A stretch of 64,000 nt of DNA from Burkholderia sp. HI2500 (GCF_002223055.1 NZ_NKFL01000006.1:496001-560000), one strand, 5' to 3'. Shown: positions 17,462 through 26,742, numbered from the stretch's first letter. Notes: generated by a model from the letters alone, not told the origin. Made by a program: numbers and translations.

Positions 17462-17728
17462 CTATTCGTAGTGGTAGCGGCAGGACACGATGCTGATCTG
17501 CAAGTCGTCAGCCTCGTAGACCAGACGGTTCGTGTCGTCGATACGGCGCGACCAGAAGCCGGAGAGATATGCCTTTAACGGTTCGGGTTTGCCGATGCCT
17601 TCGAACGGCGTTCGCTGGGCTTCGCGAATGAGCTGGTTGATGCGCTTGAGCGTCTTGCGATCCTGCCCCTGCCAGTAGACATAGTCGTCCCACGCGTCGG
17701 AAGTAAAGAGCACGCGGCGTACACTCAT
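17462..17728 (-). CDS. yoeB: YoeB-family toxin (ribosome-dependent mRNA interferase)
   Basis: The 88-residue RelE-superfamily toxin cleaves mRNA in the ribosomal A site when free of antitoxin. It has the YoeB core: FTSDAWDDYVYWQGQDRKTL, KRINQLIREAQRTPFEGIGK, and the C-terminal SRRIDDTNRLVYE with ISIVSCRYHYE, which includes the catalytic His/Tyr tail. It overlaps the yefM stop by 4 bp (ATGA), the normal antitoxin-first order for coupled translation. Confidence 0.95.
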   Translation of the reverse strand: MSVRRVLFTSDAWDDYVYWQGQDRKTLKRINQLIREAQRTPFEGIGKPEPLKAYLSGFWSRRIDDTNRLVYEADDLQISIVSCRYHYE

Positions 17729-17985
17729 TCGTCATCCGCCGCGAGCTTGTGTTCCTTTGCCTTGCCCTTGCGTAGTTGTGCGATCGAACGCTCGAGATGG
17801 GCGACGTTGGCCGGCGAGCGCAGCAAGTGCACCGTCTCCATCAGGCTGTCGTAGTAGTCCTGCGACATGATGACGGCGTTCGGTGCATCGCGGCGCGTGA
17901 TGAGCGTCACGTCCGCATCGTCGACGACCTGGTCGATAACAGTCTTCAGATTGCCACGGGCATCCGAAAAAGGAATCGTGCGCAT
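17725..17985 (-). CDS. yefM: YefM-family antitoxin (Phd superfamily)
   Basis: The 86-residue protein binds operator DNA with its N-terminal Phd/YefM fold (RTIPFSDARGNLKTVIDQV, then VTLITRRDAPNAVIMS) and neutralises YoeB with its C-terminal tail. It is the first gene of the pair. TGTACA-type repeats directly upstream are the expected autoregulatory operator, where toxin-antitoxin complexes repress by conditional cooperativity. Confidence 0.95.
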   Translation of the reverse strand: MRTIPFSDARGNLKTVIDQVVDDADVTLITRRDAPNAVIMSQDYYDSLMETVHLLRSPANVAHLERSIAQLRKGKAKEHKLAADDE

Positions 17986-17995
17986 GATTGCCTCA

Positions 17996-18055
17996 CTTGT
18001 ACATATAACGGTACAAGTTTAGCACAGTCGATAGATGTGTACGGTTTGCTGTACA
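17996..18055. promoter_or_regulatory. YefM-YoeB operator with repeated TGTACA half-sites
   Basis: CTTGTAC at 17996-18002 and GTACAAG at 18011-18017 form an inverted repeat 11 bp upstream of the yefM ATG. Two further TGTACA-like words at 18038-18043 and 18050-18055 give a second palindrome. E. coli YefM is known to bind paired palindromes with a TGTACA core, so this is very probably the autoregulatory operator. Confidence 0.8.
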
Positions 18056-18208
18056 AGTCGACGGCGCCAGCCTCGTTACACACCAGAATCGTCCCGGAAT
18101 GAGCATGCGCGCCGTCTGGCCGTGACGACAAGTATCGCCGCTTGTAGCCCGCCGCGGCGCGCGGTATCGTCAGCGTCTCGCCTTCCGCCCCCCCAACCGG
18201 AGACCGAC

Positions 18209-18652
18209 GTGCCCGCTGCCACCCCCGCCACGCTGAGATTTTCCACCGACAAGCGCGAACTCGACGTCGACGCGATCTTCGACTTCCTGCATCGCGACGC
18301 GTACTGGTCGCAGGGCATTCCGCGCGACGTGGTCGAGCGGGCGATCGAGGGCTCGCTGTGTTTCGGCGCCTACGTGGGCGACCGGCTCGTCGGGTTCGCG
18401 CGGCTCGTGACCGATCACGCGACGTTCGCATACCTGTGCGACGTGTTCGTGCTGCCGGCCGAGCGCGGCAACGGCTACGGCCGCGCGCTGATCGACCACG
18501 TGTTTGCACAGGAGATGGTGCAGGGCCTGCGCCGCATCATGCTCGTGACGTCCGATGCGCATGCGCTGTATCGGCCGGTCGGCTTCGAGCCGTGCGCGAA
18601 TCCCGAACGGATGATGGAGATCCGCCGCCCGGACATCTACGCGAAACGCTGA
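18209..18652 (+). CDS. GNAT-family acetyltransferase
   Basis: The 147-residue protein starts at GTG 18209 after a CCGGAGA site. It has the GNAT fold with GAYVGDRLVGFARLVTDH, the acetyl-CoA pyrophosphate loop in AERGNGYGRALIDH, and a C-terminal ALYRPVGFEPCANPERMME. The arrangement (ELDVDAIFDFLHRDAYW at the N-terminus) matches small arylalkylamine-type acetyltransferases common in proteobacteria. The substrate is unknown, and no operon partner is evident. Confidence 0.87.
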   Translation: MPAATPATLRFSTDKRELDVDAIFDFLHRDAYWSQGIPRDVVERAIEGSLCFGAYVGDRLVGFARLVTDHATFAYLCDVFVLPAERGNGYGRALIDHVFAQEMVQGLRRIMLVTSDAHALYRPVGFEPCANPERMMEIRRPDIYAKR

Positions 18653-18709
18653 CGCGCGGCGCAGCGCATACAATACGCGCTTTCCGTTTTTGCCGAAGAG
18701 AAGCCCATC

Positions 18710-18928
18710 ATGACCGAACAGGAAGCCGAACAGCTCGCGACGCATCGCCATTACAAGGGCGGGCTGTACCGCTACATCGGCGTCGCCCGCCATTCCGAAA
18801 CCGAGGAATCGGTGGTCGTGTACGAACACCTGTGGCCGCATGCGCGCGGGCTGTGGGTACGGCCGGAAGCGATGTTCAACGGGAACCTCGAAGACGGCAC
18901 GCCGCGTTTCCGCAAGTTGCGCGACTGA
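18710..18928 (+). CDS. DUF1653 domain protein
   Basis: The 72-residue protein is almost entirely a DUF1653 domain: HYKGGLYRYIGVARHSETEE, then VVVYEHLWPHARGLWVRP and a C-terminal FRKLRD. It is a small cytoplasmic protein of unknown function found across proteobacteria. It lies 57 bp after the acetyltransferase and convergent with the YcaQ-like gene. Confidence 0.88.
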   Translation: MTEQEAEQLATHRHYKGGLYRYIGVARHSETEESVVVYEHLWPHARGLWVRPEAMFNGNLEDGTPRFRKLRD

Positions 18929-18986
18929 TTGACGGCCGGCGCGTAGACATCCGCGCCGCCGCCGTGCCAGCCGGCTGCGTGGGCGG

Positions 18987-20201
18987 CTACGCGCCGGCCA
19001 GCGCCTTCACCAGCTCCGGCGGGGCCTGCTGCCCGACCGTGACTTCCGGCGTGCCGTGCCACGCCGCGAGCTTCTTCACCGCCTTCGCGACATCGGCTGC
19101 GAGCCCCGTGCCGAACCGCACGCCAGGCTCGACATGCACGGCCTTCAGTTCGAACGTGCCGAGCGTGCGATGCGCCTTCGCGTCGATGCGCCCGACCAGC
19201 CGCCCGCGATGCAGCACCGGCAGGCAGAAATAGCCGTAACGCCGCTTGTGCCCGGGCGTATAGCATTCGATCGTGTAGTCGAATCCGAACAGCGTCGACG
19301 CACGCCGCCGGTCCCATACCACCGGATCGAACGGCGACAGCAGCGTCGTGACCGTGGAGCGCAGCGTGTCGGCCTCCGCGGCCGGCAGCAACGCTTCGAG
19401 CGAGCGATGCACGTAGGCGGGCTCCTTCCAGTCGTCGATCGCCACCGGGATCAGGTCGCCCGCGTCCGCGAGCTGCTCGAGCTCCGTGCGGTAGGAGCGG
19501 CGCGGCAGCCGATAGTAGTCGGCCACCCAGTCCGCGCGCACGACACCGAGCGCCCGGCACGTGTAGTCGAGCAGCGCGGGCAGCACGGCGTGGCGCGGCG
19601 GCAGGTCGCGCGTGTCGTCCCAGTCGGGCAGCACGCGCTCGCGCACGTCGTACACGCGCTGGAAATTGCGGCGTTCCGACACCATCAGGTCGCCCGTCGT
19701 GAACAGCACTTCCAGGTGCCGCTTCTCGGGCTTGCGATCCCACCAGCCGTTGCCTTTCACACCATCCTCGCGGGCGAAATCGGCCGACCGTACCGGGCCC
19801 TCGGCCCGAATCCGCGCGAGCAGCCGCTCGATGTCGGGACGATTCTGCTCATGCCACTCGGCCGCGTATTTCCAGCCCATTCCCGACGGATCGAGCATCT
19901 TGTAGCGCATCAGGCCGAACTGCTCGACCGGCAGGAAGCACGCTTCGTGCGACCAGTATTCGAACAGGCGCGCCTCGGCGAGATGTTCGTCGAGCCACTG
20001 CGGCGAGAAATCGCCGAGACGGCTGAACAGCACGAGATACGGGCTGCGCGCGACGACGTGAATGGTGTCGATCTGCAGCTGCGCCATCCGGCGGATCGTG
20101 TCGAGCACGTCGGATTTGGTTGCCTTGCGGCGGGGCGGCGTCAGCAGGCCTTGCGCGGCGAGATGCAGCGCGCGGGCGGCGGCGGTCGAGAGCGTAAGCA
20201 T
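18987..20201 (-). CDS. YcaQ-like winged-helix protein (crosslink-repair glycosylase family)
   Basis: The 404-residue protein belongs to the HTH_42/YcaQ family: RALHLAAQGLLTPP at the N-terminus, QIDTIHVVARSPYLVLFSR, EYWSHEACFLP, and C-terminal DPVVWDRRRASTLFGFDYTIE with KRRYGYFCLPVL. YcaQ/AlkX of E. coli unhooks interstrand DNA crosslinks, and a related role in DNA repair is inferred. The Q-x-D motif (QID) expected for catalysis is present in QLQIDTIHV. The length is typical. It is monocistronic, with a 385-bp upstream region holding a candidate small RNA on the other strand. Confidence 0.88.
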   Translation of the reverse strand: MLTLSTAAARALHLAAQGLLTPPRRKATKSDVLDTIRRMAQLQIDTIHVVARSPYLVLFSRLGDFSPQWLDEHLAEARLFEYWSHEACFLPVEQFGLMRYKMLDPSGMGWKYAAEWHEQNRPDIERLLARIRAEGPVRSADFAREDGVKGNGWWDRKPEKRHLEVLFTTGDLMVSERRNFQRVYDVRERVLPDWDDTRDLPPRHAVLPALLDYTCRALGVVRADWVADYYRLPRRSYRTELEQLADAGDLIPVAIDDWKEPAYVHRSLEALLPAAEADTLRSTVTTLLSPFDPVVWDRRRASTLFGFDYTIECYTPGHKRRYGYFCLPVLHRGRLVGRIDAKAHRTLGTFELKAVHVEPGVRFGTGLAADVAKAVKKLAAWHGTPEVTVGQQAPPELVKALAGA

Positions 20202-20332
20202 CGGAAGGGCGGCCGGGAGTGATGGTCGGGAACCACTTTAGCGCGAAAGCGGCGCGCGCGTGCGACGTGCCGATGCACCGCGTCTGACAATGCTTGACAG
20301 ATGCGTTGCGCAAGTTTCCCTATAGTGCAGTT

Positions 20333-20501
20333 CATGGCGCAACGATAAACACGCGCAACGATTTTGCTTCCGACGCACATATGTCCATGGCACGCAGGAA
20401 GTGAATCCGGGATTCTCAACCCCCATCGGGAGACCCGGAGCCCTGAGCGGACATCCATGCGGCTGTGCACCGGCCCCGTGTGGATGTCCGCTGATTTTTT
20501 T
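20333..20501 (+). ncRNA. Candidate free-standing small RNA
   Basis: Between the divergently oriented YcaQ-like gene and the opposite-end MFS gene there is no plus-strand gene, yet a textbook intrinsic terminator points in the plus direction (stem 20446-20457 with 20481-20492, then TTTTTTT at 20495-20501). A TATAGT box at 20321-20326 would start a transcript near 20333; an upstream TTGACA at 20294 is 21 bp away, longer than optimal. A plus-strand RNA of about 170 nt is inferred. No protein of more than about 15 residues with a ribosome site is seen inside. The family is not recognised. Confidence 0.5.
20446..20501 (+). terminator. Intrinsic terminator with 12-bp perfect stem
   Basis: AGCGGACATCCA pairs exactly with TGGATGTCCGCT across a 23-nt loop, followed after two bases by seven Ts. 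It terminates plus-strand transcription and defines the 3' end of the candidate small RNA. Confidence 0.85.
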
Positions 20502-20585
20502 GTATTTTCCGGTTTTGCTTCGCGGGCGGTTTTTCCTTTTGCCCGTTTGGCCCCTCTCGTGATTTCCCGCCCGTCTGCCTGATCG

Positions 20586-22001
20586 CTATTGCCGCTTGCC
20601 GCGCGCGACTTCGTCGCCGGCGCCGGGCGGCAGCCGCCGCGTGATCGGAATCGACGCGAACGAGCACAGCCCGACCACGAGAAACGCGGGCCAGAAATCC
20701 GACCACATCATCTTCTGATGGCCCTGCAGCCAGTGCGAAATGTGCAGCACGAGGCCGGCGACCGTCACGCCCAGGCCGAGCGACATCTGCTGCACGACGC
20801 TGCCGAGGCTCGTCGCGCGGCCCGCGTCGCGCGGCGAGATGTCCGCATAGATCATCGAGTTCAGGCTCGTGAACTGCAGCGCCGGGAAGATGCCGCCGAC
20901 GAGCACGATCAGCCAGATCGCCCAGGTCGCCATGCCGGGATGGAACACGCCGTACGCGGCGATCGCGAGCCCCGCGAAGGCCGCGTTGTAGATCAGCACC
21001 GTGCGGAAGCCGAAGCGGCGCAGCGTGTGGGTGGCCGTCGAGCGGCTCATCGCGCCGCCGAACGCGGACGCGCACGTGATGAGCCCTGAATGGAACGCGC
21101 TCATGCCGAGCCCTTCCTGCAGCGCGAGCGGCAGCAGGAACGGCACCGCGCCGAGGCCGATACGGAACAGCGACCCGCCGACGACGCTCGCGTGATACGT
21201 GGGGATCTTGAGGAAGCTGAGGTCGAGCACCGGTCGCTCCTTGCGGCGCGCGTACGGTACGTACAGCGCGAGCAGGGCGGTGCCGGCCACGCACATGACG
21301 AGCGCGTTCGAGCGTGACGTGAGCGAGCCGTCGATCAGCGTGAGGCCCATCAGTAGCAGCGCGGCGCCGCTGGCCGACAGCAGGAAGCCGAACCAGTCGA
21401 GCGGGCCCGGATCGGGCTCGCGCGTGTTCGCGATGTGCTTGCTGGCGAGATAGATCCCGTAGATGCCGATCGGCACGTTGATGAAGAAGATCATCCGCCA
21501 GTGCAGGTAGGTCGTGATGAAGCCGCCGACGAGCGGCCCGACCGTGGGCCCGAACAGCGCGGGAATCGCCAGGTAGTTCATCGCGCGCACGAGGTCCGAG
21601 CGCGGCACGGCGCGGAAGATGATGATGCGGCCGACGGGCACCATCATCGCGCCGCCCACGCCCTGGATGAAGCGCGCGAACGTGAGCACGCCGAGGGAAT
21701 TGGAGGCCGCGCACATCAGCGAGCCGACGACGAAGATGCCGATTGCGGTGCGGAATACGGAACGTGCGCTGAAGCGGTCGGCCAGCCAGCCGCAGATCGG
21801 AATGAACACGCCGAGCCCGACCACGTAGGCCGTGATCGCAATGTTCAACGTGACGGGGCTGTGCCCGAAGTCCCTCGCCATCGCGGGAAGGGCGGTGACG
21901 ATGATGTTCGCGTCGACGCTTTCCATGAACAACGCACAGGCAACGATGAGCGGTGCTAGAAAGACGGGCGACATGGGCTGGGCGCGCGGTAAAGGCGCCA
22001 T
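20586..22001 (-). CDS. MFS drug exporter, DHA2 (EmrB/QacA) family
   Basis: This proton-driven multidrug exporter has 14 predicted membrane segments and about 471 residues. Diagnostic sequences are LIVACALFMESVDANIIVTALP in TM1 (motif D1-like), the loop WLADRFSARSVFRT between TM2 and TM3, and motif C-like GPTVGPLVGGFITTYLHWRMIFFINVPIG in TM5, which marks drug:H+ antiporters. The start could be ATG 22001, GTG 22010 or ATG 21974; none has a clear ribosome site. No regulator or membrane-fusion partner is adjacent, so it probably acts alone in the inner membrane. Confidence 0.92.
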   Translation of the reverse strand: MAPLPRAQPMSPVFLAPLIVACALFMESVDANIIVTALPAMARDFGHSPVTLNIAITAYVVGLGVFIPICGWLADRFSARSVFRTAIGIFVVGSLMCAASNSLGVLTFARFIQGVGGAMMVPVGRIIIFRAVPRSDLVRAMNYLAIPALFGPTVGPLVGGFITTYLHWRMIFFINVPIGIYGIYLASKHIANTREPDPGPLDWFGFLLSASGAALLLMGLTLIDGSLTSRSNALVMCVAGTALLALYVPYARRKERPVLDLSFLKIPTYHASVVGGSLFRIGLGAVPFLLPLALQEGLGMSAFHSGLITCASAFGGAMSRSTATHTLRRFGFRTVLIYNAAFAGLAIAAYGVFHPGMATWAIWLIVLVGGIFPALQFTSLNSMIYADISPRDAGRATSLGSVVQQMSLGLGVTVAGLVLHISHWLQGHQKMMWSDFWPAFLVVGLCSFASIPITRRLPPGAGDEVARGKRQ

Positions 22002-22050
22002 TATGCCCACAATGTGACCGTTGAGTCACGTACGACAACAGTTGTTCCGC

Positions 22051-22302
22051 ATGTTGCAACAGTCGTCTCGGTTGGCGGCGGCGTGGAAAGAACGACTGCA
22101 TGGCGCTGCTGTGCGCGCTCGGGCTGCGCGATGCGCCGCGCCCGACTTCGTCGCGCACGATCTGCTCGCGATCGTGAAACGGCGAGTCGATGCAGCGGGC
22201 GCGCGCGGCGAGACCGGTGCGGATGCGCGCGACGCGCGCGCGTGGCGGGCCATGTCCGGTTATCTGTATCTGCGCGAGTTGCACGAATCGAAACTTGCTT
22301 GA
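22051..22302 (+). CDS. Possible small hypothetical protein
   Basis: An 83-residue frame from ATG 22051 (or TTG 22021) has gene-like GC-rich third positions and a plausible C-terminus ([22 protein letters not shown]). No family was recognised and no good ribosome site is visible. It lies in the otherwise empty 22002-22438 gap between the divergent MFS and trehalase genes. The palindromic ACTGTTGTCGTAC-like words near 22021-22040 could be promoter or operator sequence for either neighbour instead. Confidence 0.35.
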   Translation: MLQQSSRLAAAWKERLHGAAVRARAARCAAPDFVAHDLLAIVKRRVDAAGARGETGADARDARAWRAMSGYLYLRELHESKLA

Positions 22303-22438
22303 TGTGCACGTTTCGTGCGACAGTCAGACCCACTCGCACCACAAAACGACGCGCATCGATCGAGGGCCATCGAGACGAGCGCGCGCGCGAACGAGACCTC
22401 GTGCCGACCCACTCACCATCGAAAGGAGGGGACACGTC

Positions 22439-24190
22439 ATGACGTCACGTCGTGCCGCATCGATCGCATCGCGCTTCTCGAGTCGCTTCTCAAGTCGTTA
22501 CTCAGCTCGACTCTCACCACCTCTCGCGCCACCCGCGCCGCGTCTTCGCTGGGCTGCCGCGCTGGCCGTCGCGTATCTCGCCGTTGCCGGCTGCGCCGCC
22601 CAGGCCGACAACGCGAACCAGGCCGCCGCGCAGGCAGCTGCCCAGTCGGCCCCGCCGGCTACGGCCGCGATTGCCGCTCCCGCCTCGGGCACGCTGCTGC
22701 CGCCGCCGAGCCAGCTCTACGGCGACCTGTTCGTCGCGGTGCAGACCGCGCAGCTCTATCCCGACCAGAAGACCTTCGTGGACGCGACGCCCGATGGCGA
22801 TCCGGCGACGATCGTGCAGTTGTATCAGCAACAGAAATCGCAGCCGGGCTTCTCGCTGAAGGCGTTCGTCGCCCAGCATTTCACGCCGCCGCCGGAAGGC
22901 GGCGTGACGCCGCCGCCGAACCAGACGCTGCGCCAGCACATCGACTGGCTGTGGCCGCAGCTCACGCGCACGAGCACGACGGTGCCGCCGTACAGCTCGC
23001 TGATCCCGCTGCCGAAGCCGTATGTCGTGCCCGGCGGCCGCTTCCGCGAAGGCTACTACTGGGACACCTATTTCACGATGCTCGGGCTGCAGGTGTCGGG
23101 CCGCGAGGATCTCGTCGACAACATGCTCGACAACTTCGCCCATCTGATCGACACGATCGGGCACATCCCGAACGGCAACCGCACGTACTACGCGAGCCGC
23201 TCGCAGCCGCCGTTCTTCGCGTACATGGTCACGCTCGCCGCGCAGGCCGAAGGCGACAAGGTCTATCAGAAATACCTGCCGGCACTGCGCAAGGAACATG
23301 CGTACTGGATGCAGGGCGAAGCCACGACGCCGCGCGGGCAGGCCACGCGCCATGTGGTCGCGATGCCCGACGGTGCGGTGCTGAACCGCTACTGGGACGC
23401 GAGCGATACGCCGCGCGACGAGTCGTATCTCGAGGACGTGACGACCGCGAAGTCGGTGCCGGCGCGTCCGGCGAACGAGGTCTACCGCGACCTGCGCGCG
23501 GGCGCCGAAAGCGGCTGGGACTACAGCTCGCGCTGGTTCGGCGACGGCAAGACGCTCGCGACGATCCGCACGACGTCGATCGTGCCGGTCGACCTGAACA
23601 GCCTGATGTTCCATCTCGAGACGACGATCGTGAAGGGCTGCGCGGTCACGCGCGACGTGGCGTGCGTGACCGATTTTTCCGCGCGCGCGGCGCGGCGGGC
23701 GGCCGCGATCAACCGCTATCTGTGGAACCGCCGCGGCTACTACGGCGACTACGACTGGCAACAGCGCAAGCCGCGCGACGCGGTGACGGCCGCTGCGCTG
23801 TATCCATTGTTCGCGGGCGTGGCGTGGCCCGAGCGCGCGAAGGCGACCGCGCGCGAGGTGCGCAAGACGCTGCTGCAGCCGGGCGGCCTCGCGACGACCA
23901 CCGAGAACACCGGGCAGCAGTGGGATGCGCCGAACGGCTGGGCGCCGTTGCAGTGGATCGCGATCGACGGGCTGCGCCGCTATGGCGAACCGGCGCTTGC
24001 GAAGGACATCGGCACGCGCTTCCTGTCCGACGTGAAGCATGTGTATGCGACCGAAGGCAAGCTCGTCGAGAAGTACGTGGTCGAAGGCGCCGGCACGGGC
24101 GGCGGCGGGGGCGGTGAATATCCGCTGCAGGACGGTTTCGGCTGGACCAACGGCGTCACGCTGAAACTGCTCGGGCTGTACGGCGAGTGA
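22439..24190 (+). CDS. treA: Periplasmic trehalase, GH37, putative lipoprotein
   Basis: It hydrolyses alpha,alpha-trehalose to two glucoses in the periplasm. The 583-residue protein contains both GH37 signatures: [14 protein letters not shown] near 198-211 and [10 protein letters not shown] near 494-503, plus a glycine-rich [18 protein letters not shown] region at the C-terminus that matches the family's substrate lid. The N-terminus is unusually long and arginine/serine-rich before a hydrophobic stretch ending LAVAGC, a good lipobox, so it may be lipid-anchored. Start ATG 22439 follows a strong AAAGGAGGGG site. It is convergent with an OprB porin gene, which fits sugar uptake. Confidence 0.95.
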   Translation: MTSRRAASIASRFSSRFSSRYSARLSPPLAPPAPRLRWAAALAVAYLAVAGCAAQADNANQAAAQAAAQSAPPATAAIAAPASGTLLPPPSQLYGDLFVAVQTAQLYPDQKTFVDATPDGDPATIVQLYQQQKSQPGFSLKAFVAQHFTPPPEGGVTPPPNQTLRQHIDWLWPQLTRTSTTVPPYSSLIPLPKPYVVPGGRFREGYYWDTYFTMLGLQVSGREDLVDNMLDNFAHLIDTIGHIPNGNRTYYASRSQPPFFAYMVTLAAQAEGDKVYQKYLPALRKEHAYWMQGEATTPRGQATRHVVAMPDGAVLNRYWDASDTPRDESYLEDVTTAKSVPARPANEVYRDLRAGAESGWDYSSRWFGDGKTLATIRTTSIVPVDLNSLMFHLETTIVKGCAVTRDVACVTDFSARAARRAAAINRYLWNRRGYYGDYDWQQRKPRDAVTAAALYPLFAGVAWPERAKATAREVRKTLLQPGGLATTTENTGQQWDAPNGWAPLQWIAIDGLRRYGEPALAKDIGTRFLSDVKHVYATEGKLVEKYVVEGAGTGGGGGGEYPLQDGFGWTNGVTLKLLGLYGE

Positions 24191-24229
24191 CGCGCGGCGC
24201 GCGCCGCGCGCTGGCACCGTCAGAAAACG

Positions 24230-24274
24230 CACGGGCCGGACTGTCGCGCAAGCGGCCGTCCGGCCCGTGTTTGC
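24230..24274. terminator. Bidirectional terminator between treA and the porin gene
   Basis: CACGGGCCGGAC at 24230-24241 pairs perfectly with GTCCGGCCCGTG at 24258-24269. Plus-strand TTTGCTT follows, and the minus strand has GTTTTCTG after the hairpin. It is well placed to stop both convergent genes. Confidence 0.75.
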
Positions 24275-24286
24275 TTCAGGCCTGCT

Positions 24287-25774
24287 TTAGAACGTGATCG
24301 TCGTGCGTACGCCGACCACCGTTTCGTCGCCGATGCGCGCACCGGCCGCGTTTGGGTTCGGGATGCCGCCGCCCGGACGGAAGAAGTGCTGCAGGTCGGC
24401 CTGCAGTTGCCACCACGGCGCGACCTGGTACTGGTATGTCGCTTCGACGACCGTCTCCGCGCGGCGTACCGGATAGCCGGGCGTCGTGTAGACGCCCGTG
24501 TCGCCGTCGAGGCCGCGCGCATGCGAGCCGATCTTCGCGTAGCCGACCGCGATGCCCGCGACGTCGTTGTCGCGTCCCTTGAACGGCGCCTTCAGCGTCA
24601 CGCCTGCATTGGCCGCGAAATCGACGATATTGCGATCGCCCGGTGCGCCCATCACGCGCGCGAACACGCCGACCGAGCGCGGGCTGTCGGCCGACGGCCG
24701 CCACACCATCTGGTCCGCGACCGCATAGAACCCGTAGTTGCCGCGATGGGTGGCGGCAATGCCGTTGCTCGCCGGATCCGCGAGCGACAGGCCATCGGTG
24801 CCGTAGCGCGGGTCGTTCGCATGCTGCGACTGATACCAGAAGCCGAGCTTGTACGTGCCCGGCAGGCCGGCCGGTTGCGGCGCCTTCGGGTCGGCGGGCG
24901 GCGCGTTCAGCGCGTACTGCACTTCGCCGATCACGAATGCGCCGCTGCGCAGGTTGAAGTTGGTGCCGTGCGCGTTCAGCACCTGCGCATCGCCGTCGCT
25001 GCGGCCGGCCGGGTTGCCGTCGAATACGCCGACCATCGCGGTCCACGCATCGGACGGCTTCACACGCAGCCGCACGCCGAGCGACGACAGCGGATACGCG
25101 GGGCCGCCGGCCGGCAGGTCGGTCGACGGCAGCACGGGCCAGCCGAACGTGGCGTTCATGAACGTCGCCGCGTTCTGGCTCACCATGAATTCCTGGTCGA
25201 CGCTCTGCTGGCCGACCTTCACGTCGACCTTGCCGTCGAGCAGCGACTGCTGGTACCAGAGCTCCCACAGGCGCGTGGTCGAATTCGCCTCGATGCCGGT
25301 CGCGGTCTGCAGCGTCTGCAGATAGCGCTGCGTGAGGTTGGTGCCGTGAATCTGCAGCGCCGACACGTTGAACGTGCCGCCCGGCAGGCCGACCGCCTTG
25401 CCCGTGTCGACGTTGAAACCGAATTGCGTGAGCCCCTGGTACGCGCCGCCGCGATGCGTGCCGCCCGACGTGTTGTACAGGTACTCGCTGGTTTCCTGCA
25501 GGCTCAGCGTGATGCCGTGATCGCCGAGCACGTCGCGCAGGCCGCCCATGTTGCCGAGCAGGTTCGAGCGTTCCCAGAAGCCGGTGGGAGCGGGCGCGGC
25601 AGCATCGGCGGCCTGTTGTGCGGGCGCGGCGGCGTCGCTGGCGCCGGCCGCCGGTTCGGCCGCGGCCGGTGACGACGCTTGCGCGAACGCGGGCGTGGCG
25701 GCGAGCGACAGCAGCAGCGTGGCGAGCGCATTGACGCGGCGCTTGCGCGGGACGGGTTCGAGGTAGTTCTTCAT
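24287..25774 (-). CDS. oprB: Carbohydrate-selective porin, OprB family
   Basis: This outer-membrane beta-barrel of 495 residues lets sugars cross the outer membrane. Start ATG 25774 gives MKNYLEPVPRKRRVNALATL and a signal peptide cleaved near PAFAQA. An Ala/Pro-rich linker (about 30-65) leads to the barrel, whose family marks include WERSNLLGNMGGLRDVLGDHG, the first-strand block GGTHRGGAYQGLTQFGFNVD, and a C-terminal aromatic TTITF. Being convergent with treA and carbohydrate-selective, it probably serves disaccharide or glucose uptake. An earlier in-frame start at 25861 lacks signal-peptide character. Confidence 0.93.
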   Translation of the reverse strand: MKNYLEPVPRKRRVNALATLLLSLAATPAFAQASSPAAAEPAAGASDAAAPAQQAADAAAPAPTGFWERSNLLGNMGGLRDVLGDHGITLSLQETSEYLYNTSGGTHRGGAYQGLTQFGFNVDTGKAVGLPGGTFNVSALQIHGTNLTQRYLQTLQTATGIEANSTTRLWELWYQQSLLDGKVDVKVGQQSVDQEFMVSQNAATFMNATFGWPVLPSTDLPAGGPAYPLSSLGVRLRVKPSDAWTAMVGVFDGNPAGRSDGDAQVLNAHGTNFNLRSGAFVIGEVQYALNAPPADPKAPQPAGLPGTYKLGFWYQSQHANDPRYGTDGLSLADPASNGIAATHRGNYGFYAVADQMVWRPSADSPRSVGVFARVMGAPGDRNIVDFAANAGVTLKAPFKGRDNDVAGIAVGYAKIGSHARGLDGDTGVYTTPGYPVRRAETVVEATYQYQVAPWWQLQADLQHFFRPGGGIPNPNAAGARIGDETVVGVRTTITF

Positions 25775-25894
25775 GTGGGTTCCGTTGACGGTTTGATTAG
25801 TTAGGCTGAAGAAACGAAAACGTGATGCGGGAAGCGTGGCGAGACCGGGGCGCGGCGGCACCTGGCGCGTGGCGCTGCCGCACGACGGAGGGGC

Positions 25895-26164
25895 TTACGG
25901 CAGCCAGCCGCCGATGCGGCCCACCTGCGCGAAGCCGAGGCGCGGCGCAGCCGAGCACAGCAGCGCGACGAGGGCGACCGCGGCGGCCATCACGGCGACC
26001 AGCAGGCAGTCGAGCGGGCGGGGCGCGGCCGGCACGTGGGCGAGCGCCGTGCCGCGCCAGTTGCTGAACGCGTGGGCGAGCGGCGAGAGGCCGGATACGA
26101 ATGAACGGTCGCATGCGACATGCGCGATGCGCTTGAGTCTGACCGCGAACGATTGAAGAAACAT
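25895..26164 (-). CDS. Small single-pass membrane protein, unknown function
   Basis: The 89-residue frame starts at ATG 26164 after GGAGGCAGCGTC, a strong ribosome site. One hydrophobic segment (LLVAVMAAAVALVALLCSAA, about 53-72) precedes a short C-terminus. The N-terminal half is basic with several aromatic residues. It lies 120 bp upstream of the OprB gene in the same orientation and might be co-transcribed. No family was recognised. Confidence 0.5.
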   Translation of the reverse strand: MFLQSFAVRLKRIAHVACDRSFVSGLSPLAHAFSNWRGTALAHVPAAPRPLDCLLVAVMAAAVALVALLCSAAPRLGFAQVGRIGGWLP

Positions 26165-26712
26165 GACGCTGCCTCCGTCCGGTCCGGCTCGGGCCGGACG
26201 ACGTGGTCGAGCGCGGGCGCGTGACGCGGCCTGCGATCGGAGGGTGGAACGTAATGGAGCGTGCAACGGACGAACCGGCGATGGCCGGCCCGGAAGGAAG
26301 CGCGCTAACCCGACGAATGCGAGCTAGCGGCGAAAGACATGCGTCTGGCTGCTATCTCGCGATGGCTTGGCCGGCCTGGACCGGCATCGAACTGCAACTA
26401 GAGCATGTGTCCACGGAGGGACTCCCTTGATGAATTGCGGCGGATTGTATTCGCGTCGTTTGCTGCAGCGCAAGTAAAAAACGCATAAAAATGGCGCATG
26501 TTGCGCGGGCGCTTCGGCGGCCCGTTCCGGCACGGGCCGCGCAGCGGATCGGCAACGAAGGGCGCGCGACCTGACGGGGTGCCGCGTTGTTCATACGCAT
26601 CGATTCTCGGCTGCACCGCATGCGCTGAAAGGTTGCGCCACGTGTTTTCAAGGGCAATTCTTTCAGTGATGCGGCGCGCGAAATTTATTTCGAGAAATGG
26701 GGTTTGGAGGGG
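26165..26712. other. Intergenic region before the transporter leader
   Basis: No convincing gene is present. The stretch includes A/T-rich sequence around 26440-26500 and a possible 15-codon peptide (ATG 26431) behind GGAGGGAC, for which no supporting evidence exists. The right end holds the promoter described next. Both flanking genes point away, so the region contains two divergent promoters. Confidence 0.4.
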
Positions 26713-26742
26713 TTGACTTCACTTTTGGGCGGTCCATAGAAT
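26713..26742 (+). promoter_or_regulatory. Sigma-70-type promoter for the NRAMP leader
   Basis: TTGACT at 26713-26718 and TAGAAT at 26737-26742 are separated by 18 bp, close to consensus. A transcript from about 26749 would carry a leader of roughly 755 nt before the transporter gene at 27504, including two short ORFs and several hairpins. The sequence between 26743 and 27075 contains no gene but has ATGCG-TTTT-CGCAT-type hairpin sequence near 26932-26946. A closer promoter may also exist. Confidence 0.55.

Noticed and set aside
26431..26478. 15-codon peptide with a GGAGGGAC ribosome site
   Set aside because: Spacing is long and the frame has no coding bias or conserved context; retained only as a note in the intergenic entry.
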